From positions 1-46,199 of the forward strand of contig JANYJZ010000014.1 in the NCBI GenBank assembly GCA_025358305.1: a DNA stretch of 46,199 nucleotides, in the 5' to 3' direction. Each line of letters opens with the position of its first letter. The stretch's first letter is position 1. This stretch comes from Ignavibacteriota bacterium. Its GTDB lineage: Bacteria; Bacteroidota; Ignavibacteria; UBA10030; SZUA-254. A program made the position numbers and the translations under genes. Positions 42,044 through 46,199 of this stretch are shown piece after piece. The notes below the pieces were generated by a model. The model worked only from the letters and a program-made list of their open reading frames with translations. It did not search any database and was not told the DNA's origin.

Positions 42044-42925
42044 ATGGAAACGACACTTATTGGCAATTCATCGGCAGTCAAGAAACTACGTAAGGAGCTC
42101 GCGAAGCACGCTGCCGGCAAGAAACACCTCGTTCTCATAGGCGAACGGGGGACAGGGAAGTCGACATTTACACGGCTGCTCCACCAAGAGGCGAGGTCGG
42201 GCGAGTTGTACATGCTCCATCCTGCGACGATCAAGGAATTGAAGATCGAAGGTGCGTGGACCGGACCGCTCGCCAAGACGACGACCCTCCTCATTCAAGG
42301 GTTCGACGAGTTCACCTACCTTGACCAGGCGGCGATCCTGAACCTCATTCAGGCCCTTCCGGTGCGACCTTTCCGTCGCGTCGTCATCACGTTAAGGGAA
42401 CCTCTGGAGTCATTGCTGAAGAAGAATACCATCGTCCGGGCGGCCAAAGAGGTGCTGAAGCCGTTCGACGAGATCGGTTTTCCGAATCTCAAGGAGCGGG
42501 CCGAGGATATACCCCATTTCATCGAGCATTTTGTCGCCGAGACCTCCCGTGAGCTCGGGAAGGAAGTTCGAGCGATCGATATCAACGCGATGGACTTTCT
42601 TTCGAGACGCCTCTGGGCTGACAATATCCGGGAGCTCAAGTCGGTCATCGAACAGTCCGTCTACATGTCCGGCGAGTCCGCGATAGAGCTGCCGGCGCAC
42701 CTCGTGGACGAGTATTCGCAGCTCGAAGGGATGATCGCCAAGTTGAAGGAGAAGAAATCATTCCTCTTTGACGAATCCCTCTCCAACCTGGAAAAGACGC
42801 TCATTGAACGCACTTTGGAAATCGCAGGTTTCAATCAATCGAGAGCCGCCGAGCTCTTGAACCTCTCGGAAGCGAATCTCCGGTACAGGCTCAAGAAGTT
42901 CCACATCAAAGGCGCTCAATCCTGA
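42044..42925 (+). CDS. compact NtrC-family (sigma-54 activator-like) protein with degenerate AAA+ core
   Basis: A 293-residue protein without a receiver or sensory domain. Walker A GERGTGKS (33-40) is good, but the segment to the sigma-54 contact loop is about 12 residues short and the loop reads GAWTGP (70-75) in place of GAFTGA. Where LFLDE is expected the sequence is TLLIQGFDE (81-89), so the Walker B Asp-Glu appears replaced by Gln-Gly. The later parts are well kept: FPNLKERAEDIPHFIEHF (146-163), LWADNIRELKSVIEQSV (190-206) and a Fis-type helix-turn-helix NQSRAAELLNLSEANLRYRL (264-283). A strong AAAGGAGG at 42027-42034 precedes the ATG. It may bind ATP and DNA without hydrolysing ATP. Confidence 0.85.
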   Translation: METTLIGNSSAVKKLRKELAKHAAGKKHLVLIGERGTGKSTFTRLLHQEARSGELYMLHPATIKELKIEGAWTGPLAKTTTLLIQGFDEFTYLDQAAILNLIQALPVRPFRRVVITLREPLESLLKKNTIVRAAKEVLKPFDEIGFPNLKERAEDIPHFIEHFVAETSRELGKEVRAIDINAMDFLSRRLWADNIRELKSVIEQSVYMSGESAIELPAHLVDEYSQLEGMIAKLKEKKSFLFDESLSNLEKTLIERTLEIAGFNQSRAAELLNLSEANLRYRLKKFHIKGAQS

Positions 42926-43187
42926 CGATCTCCGCCCGTCTGCGCGCCGAACGGGCACGTCCGGTGCGTTTGGGCACAGGACAGATCATGTTCTAGGCCT
43001 CGCCGCCCCAAAAACGGGGCGGTGAGCGCATCGACATTGTACTGCCTTTCGGTGCGCCCCATGCCGAGAGACGGGATCATTGGATCTCATCGGTCTTCTC
43101 CGCCGTTCCTCCCGCACCATCCCCCCTTGCGCCCCCCTCCCGAAGAGAAAAAGAATAAAAGATATTTCTACATCTCGAAAGTAATTC
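42926..43187. other. intergenic region with a GC-rich hairpin
   Basis: No credible gene is seen. CTCGCCGCCCC (42999-43009) can pair with GGGGCGGTGAG (43016-43026) over 11 positions with one G-T pair, in the right place to end the membrane protein/regulator transcript, although no U-run follows. Beyond it lie pyrimidine-rich sequence and an A-rich stretch (43142-43160) leading into the promoter at 43188. Confidence 0.45.
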
Positions 43188-43216
43188 TTGACAATGACCG
43201 CCAAAAGGCCTATACT
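43188..43216 (+). promoter_or_regulatory. very strong sigma-70-type promoter
   Basis: TTGACA (43188-43193), exactly 17 bases, TATACT (43211-43216): the closest match to consensus in the window, with an A/T-rich upstream region resembling an UP element. Transcription should start near 43223, some 355 bases before the likely ATG of the next gene. Confidence 0.85.
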
Positions 43217-43222
43217 CAAGTG

Positions 43223-43577
43223 GCGGGCCGTACGGCCAACGGCCGTCCCGTTCGCCTGCGGCTCGAGTGGTACGTGAGTAAGTGGACACCGGCGTCTTCA
43301 CGAGTGTCGTCGGAGATGCGTTGCACTCCTATCCTACTGGGAGGCGTGCACCTGCCGTTCGGCGATACCTGTAGCGGCAGGATCCGGCCCTGCGAGACCG
43401 ATCGCGACCCCGTGGATGGTCGTTTCGGTTTCCGAGTTTTCCGGCTCCTGCCCGCCCCGGTGGCGTTTTGCACCGACCGGTCCGTGTCCGATCCCACGAC
43501 CAGAGCGCCAGATGCGCACGCGTGTGAAGTGTTTGAGTTACAATTTCGCCGCAACCCCTATCACCAGGAACGACGCG
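43223..43577 (+). other. long leader or possible small RNA
   Basis: The roughly 355 bases between the strong promoter and ATG 43578 have no recognisable protein, although frames stay open because of base composition. Near the 5' end GGCCGTACGGCC (palindromic) and a further GGCCGT can form stable hairpins. This is either a regulatory leader of the PIN-like gene or a separate small RNA. A TACAAT at 43539-43544 might be a second -10 close to the gene, but lacks a good -35. Confidence 0.4.
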
Positions 43578-45824
43578 ATGAGTCATACTGATTCCGGGGT
43601 GTACGAGGCATTCGCCGAGTATGCCCGAACGATCCGGGAGAGCATCGAGCAGATCGAGTCCGACCGCGTGCTCCTGCGGTCTGGGCATCAGCTGCTCTTC
43701 GCCGTCGATTTCGCGGAGATCAGACAATGCCTTCAGCCGCGCACGGACGTCGACGGCAGCCTCATGACGGCCGCGATCCCCGGCGAGTCGACAGAGAACC
43801 GATATGCCAGGCAGCAGCTGGCCTATTCGTCCATCTTTGGCCAGCTCGGCCACGACCTCCTCATCCTTCCTCCTCACCAGATCGAGATGAGCGACCACTT
43901 CCATCTCCGGCGTTCCCTCTACCAGCAGCAAGGGGTACGCGATCCTCATCGGATCGAAGAATATCTGGCGAGACATCTCACCGATCACAGGGGTTTTCGG
44001 GCCATTGCCGCCATGCTTGAGAAAGATCCCGACTCCGAGGCGTTGACGTCCGAGAAGATGAAAAGGATCTCCCTGTATGTCCGAGAGAACTTCAAAGAAC
44101 TGATGTTCCTGACACTTCCACACCCGTACGGCCGGGTGGAGGAGGACGAGCCGGTCAGGCATATGCTCCAACACCTGGGGATCAGACCGTATGCGGACTT
44201 CTTCAAGGACTCTGAACTGCAATTCGACGCCTTGTTCCCGGGTTCCGCGGCGTGGTTCGACATCCTGAACGATGGGAAGCATCCTGAAGGGGAGTGCGCT
44301 GCCTACACCGACAGTCTCGCTTGCGCGTACCTGGAACAGACGAACGGGATGATCAATCCAAGGAATGAGTCGCTCTTGTTCATTACAAGTTCTCGTACCG
44401 TCGCCGCGGCCCTTCGCGAAAAGGAGCTGGGCCGAAGCGGTTCAACCATGCACCGCGCCTCTCTGACGAGGGACGTGAACTACTTCTCGACGCTCTTCCA
44501 CCACCGCCGGAACGACCCTCGGGAGATGGACGAAGAACTGGCCCGGACGATGCGCCACTGTGAAGAGTTGTGCCGCATCTTGGGCGAAGCGGTTCAACCG
44601 AGGGCCGAAGAGCTTCCGGCATCGTTTGAAAAGGCGTCCGCCGGCGCGTGTGACGCTCTGCTTCGAGCGTTCACAGCGAAAGAGAACCTCGGTCTGGCGA
44701 TCGCCGGCGTGGGAGGATCCCTCGATGAAGGTGAGGGACGCTCCATCGGCCATCTTTCCCCGCGGAATTCGAACAGCATACGAAAGATCGTTCGGCTCGT
44801 CGCCACGAACGAGGATGTGCGCGGAGTGCTTCGGGAGGACTTTGCCCGCGTGGCGACCGGGATCGCACGACATCTATCGGACATGGACCTGCTGCTCAAT
44901 TCCCGCAGGCGCGGGGTGCGACAATTCCACCAATCACGCGCATACATATCCGCCGCGGATTCGAAGCTTATACTTGAATCGCTCGCATCCGAGATGCCGG
45001 CAGAGGTGTATGTCCATAACCCCCACGTCCACCGGATCGCGTTCAGCGTGTTGTCTCGATACGGCAAGCAATTCACGAACAAGGCGTGGCATGCCGGGAT
45101 CCTCACCCTTGCGAGCGTCCAGGCAGGTGTTCCGGAGCTCCATACGTTGCGGGCGTACCACTTCGCGACGATCGAGAACTGGTCGTCGGCGCTCTCGGAG
45201 GTCCGCATGGGTCTACGTGACAGGCCGTTGAGCGACGACGCGAGGCGTGAACTGCTCCATATCAAAACGGTCGTTCACCGCATGCAGGATCAGACCGCAG
45301 ATGGGCTGATCGCCTGTACCGACGGTCTGAAGCTGAGCGCGTCGGACCCGCGCCTGAGTCACGAACTCGCGATCCTCCTCTGGCAGGTGCTCCAGAGCAA
45401 GCATCCGGCGGAACGGAAGAGCTTAACGGATCTCGTGAAGAGGCTCATCGGACAGGAGACGGACTATGTCATGGCGCTCGACGCCGTCGGACGTGCGCTC
45501 GAAGCCCTCGGGAGTTCCGCGACCGGGCTCGACGGCGACCAAAGGCTGCCCCTCTACTCACACGCATTAAACACGTCCGCATTCCTCGCGCTCGAGATCT
45601 TCCGCGTTCGCCGGGACGTCATGTATCTCAAGCTCGCAGAGCAGCGCATGGCGGAGCTTCGCGCCGTACTGCCGGAAAAGAAGTGGGTGAAAAAGTTCTT
45701 TCACACGATGGGCTGCATTCTCTTCGAACGCTGGGATCTTTCGAGAGAACATGTCGACGAGCTGAGGGCTGCGAAGAAGTATCTGAAAGAGACGGTAGGC
45801 GACGTGCTCATGCCCGCGTCCTAA
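43578..45824 (+). CDS. large PIN-like nuclease candidate with helical C-terminus (frame continues past TAA)
   Basis: A 748-residue protein of no family I can name. The pattern of a PIN-type nuclease is discernible: Asp44 at the end of a strand (LLFAVDFAEIRQ), Glu103 after LLILPPHQIE, then a helical insertion of about 130 residues, Asp245 in YTDSLACAYLEQTN and LLFITSS (267-272). PIN domains cleave RNA or DNA with bound metal. The rest (about 300-748) is helical, and the last 200 residues resemble TPR-like repeats. No signal or membrane segment is present. The start MSHTDSG at 43578 has AGGAA upstream. The frame stops at TAA 45822-45824 but continues in frame with coding-like sequence. Confidence 0.6.
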   Translation: MSHTDSGVYEAFAEYARTIRESIEQIESDRVLLRSGHQLLFAVDFAEIRQCLQPRTDVDGSLMTAAIPGESTENRYARQQLAYSSIFGQLGHDLLILPPHQIEMSDHFHLRRSLYQQQGVRDPHRIEEYLARHLTDHRGFRAIAAMLEKDPDSEALTSEKMKRISLYVRENFKELMFLTLPHPYGRVEEDEPVRHMLQHLGIRPYADFFKDSELQFDALFPGSAAWFDILNDGKHPEGECAAYTDSLACAYLEQTNGMINPRNESLLFITSSRTVAAALREKELGRSGSTMHRASLTRDVNYFSTLFHHRRNDPREMDEELARTMRHCEELCRILGEAVQPRAEELPASFEKASAGACDALLRAFTAKENLGLAIAGVGGSLDEGEGRSIGHLSPRNSNSIRKIVRLVATNEDVRGVLREDFARVATGIARHLSDMDLLLNSRRRGVRQFHQSRAYISAADSKLILESLASEMPAEVYVHNPHVHRIAFSVLSRYGKQFTNKAWHAGILTLASVQAGVPELHTLRAYHFATIENWSSALSEVRMGLRDRPLSDDARRELLHIKTVVHRMQDQTADGLIACTDGLKLSASDPRLSHELAILLWQVLQSKHPAERKSLTDLVKRLIGQETDYVMALDAVGRALEALGSSATGLDGDQRLPLYSHALNTSAFLALEIFRVRRDVMYLKLAEQRMAELRAVLPEKKWVKKFFHTMGCILFERWDLSREHVDELRAAKKYLKETVGDVLMPAS

Positions 45825-45932
45825 AAGCGCGCCTACGAACAGGACCTCGAGCAGATCTCCGCGCTCTTGCGGCGGCTCGGTTACAGTGATCATACGGAGC
45901 TCCGCCCGGTCTTAGGCGAACACTTCGCCTGA
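45825..45932 (+). pseudogene. in-frame continuation of the PIN-like gene after TAA
   Basis: Directly after the TAA the same frame gives 35 more residues (KRAYEQDLEQISALLRRLG, then YSDHTELRPVLGEHFA) ending at TGA 45930-45932. Codons end mostly in G or C as in neighbouring genes, and the peptide looks like a genuine amphipathic helix. A hairpin AGACTCG/CGAGTCT (45936-45942, 45955-45961) follows this second stop, as expected at a real gene end. The likeliest reading is a recent nonsense mutation that removes the last helix; readthrough or a sequencing error are alternatives. Confidence 0.6.
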
Positions 45933-46106
45933 CGAAGACTCGGCCCTTGGCGCACGAGTCTCGCGTTTGTGTTCGCACCGAAAGCTCCATCGCGCATCAA
46001 AGATCCATGAGCCGACCCAATTGGAATTCCCCGCCCCCCCCCGCGCGCGCGGCAGAATCTGAACCGTCCGTTTCTCCCCTCACAGCGAACACCGCTCGTC
46101 ATGTAG
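45933..46106. other. intergenic sequence after the PIN-like gene
   Basis: Apart from the hairpin at 45936-45961 no feature is evident. A run of C followed by alternating CG (about 46031-46052) is low-complexity. No coding frame is convincing. Confidence 0.4.
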
Positions 46107-46154
46107 TAACTCGATAGATATGTCAGGTATCTTAACTCGATAGAAGTGTCAGGT
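46107..46154. repeat. two 22-bp direct repeats, possible insertion-sequence end
   Basis: Units at 46107-46128 and 46133-46154 share 20 of 22 positions, beginning TAACTCGATAGA and ending TGTCAGGT, with a 26-base period. Repeated transposase-binding units close to an end that carries TGT are typical of IS21-like and some IS481-like elements. The transposase would lie beyond the window, so the assignment is tentative. Confidence 0.4.
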
Positions 46155-46199
46155 TCGAGCAGGAGTTGAAGATACTACTTTTCCTTCTGTGGTGTTAGC

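Noticed and set aside
43022-43591. 189-codon open frame upstream of the PIN-like gene
   Set aside because: No recognisable content, Pro/Arg-rich, begins before the strong promoter and overlaps the start of the better-supported gene.
1-46199. CRISPR array, rRNA, tRNA or prophage genes
   Set aside because: No regularly spaced direct repeats of suitable length, no rRNA-like sequence, no tRNA cloverleaf noticed, and no integrase or phage structural genes among the readable proteins.

Overview
This window is about 46 kb of GC-rich bacterial chromosome, densely coding and mostly core metabolism. The sequence points to an aerobic, heme-making, respiring bacterium. It has oxygen-dependent HemF and a FAD-type protoporphyrinogen oxidase, an 11-gene complex I operon without nuoEFG, citrate synthase, a HemX/CcsA-type protein in front of hemA, and a compact sigma-54-type regulator. 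The gene set fits the FCB group, perhaps Chlorobiota/Ignavibacteria-like; that is inference from gene order and I hold it loosely. The promoters I can read are of the ordinary TTGAC(T)-17-TATNTT kind, which argues against a typical member of class Bacteroidia.

Minus strand, 1-13.7 kb. First comes a tightly overlapping set (TerC-like membrane protein, hemerythrin-like protein, alpha/beta hydrolase, and a GT28 glycosyltransferase cut by the window edge) behind citrate synthase. Upstream of these lies a nearly complete heme operon read right to left: hemX/ccsA, hemA, hemC, hemD, hemE, a ferritin-like gene, hemF, hemH and the protoporphyrinogen oxidase. It carries glutamyl-tRNA to protoheme apart from hemL and hemB, which are not here. 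A good promoter sits at 13685-13713.

Plus strand, 14.2-31 kb. A three-gene hipB-hipS-hipT toxin-antitoxin cassette follows an AT-richer regulatory region with three 18-bp operator-like inverted repeats around a canonical promoter. Then come an M20 dipeptidase, a cobalamin adenosyltransferase, a possible structured RNA, the nuoABCDHIJKLMN operon with a clear promoter and terminator, and an OmpR/EnvZ-type two-component pair.

31-40 kb. birA and coaX run leftward. Divergent from them is dnaK, with an excellent sigma-54-type -24/-12 element upstream, then clpB, a plant-type asparaginase and an RsmB-like rRNA methyltransferase. Convergent with the last gene is a small secreted Thr/Ser-rich protein with a polyproline tail.

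40-46 kb is the accessory part and the most interesting. It holds a polytopic membrane protein of unknown family paired with a miniature NtrC-type activator whose Walker B acidic residues are replaced. After that comes a very strong promoter with a roughly 355-nt leader in front of a large protein. I read this protein as a PIN-like nuclease with a long helical insertion and a helical C-terminus. Its reading frame is cut by a TAA but continues in frame for 35 more well-formed codons. The window ends in two 22-bp direct repeats that resemble the end of an insertion sequence.
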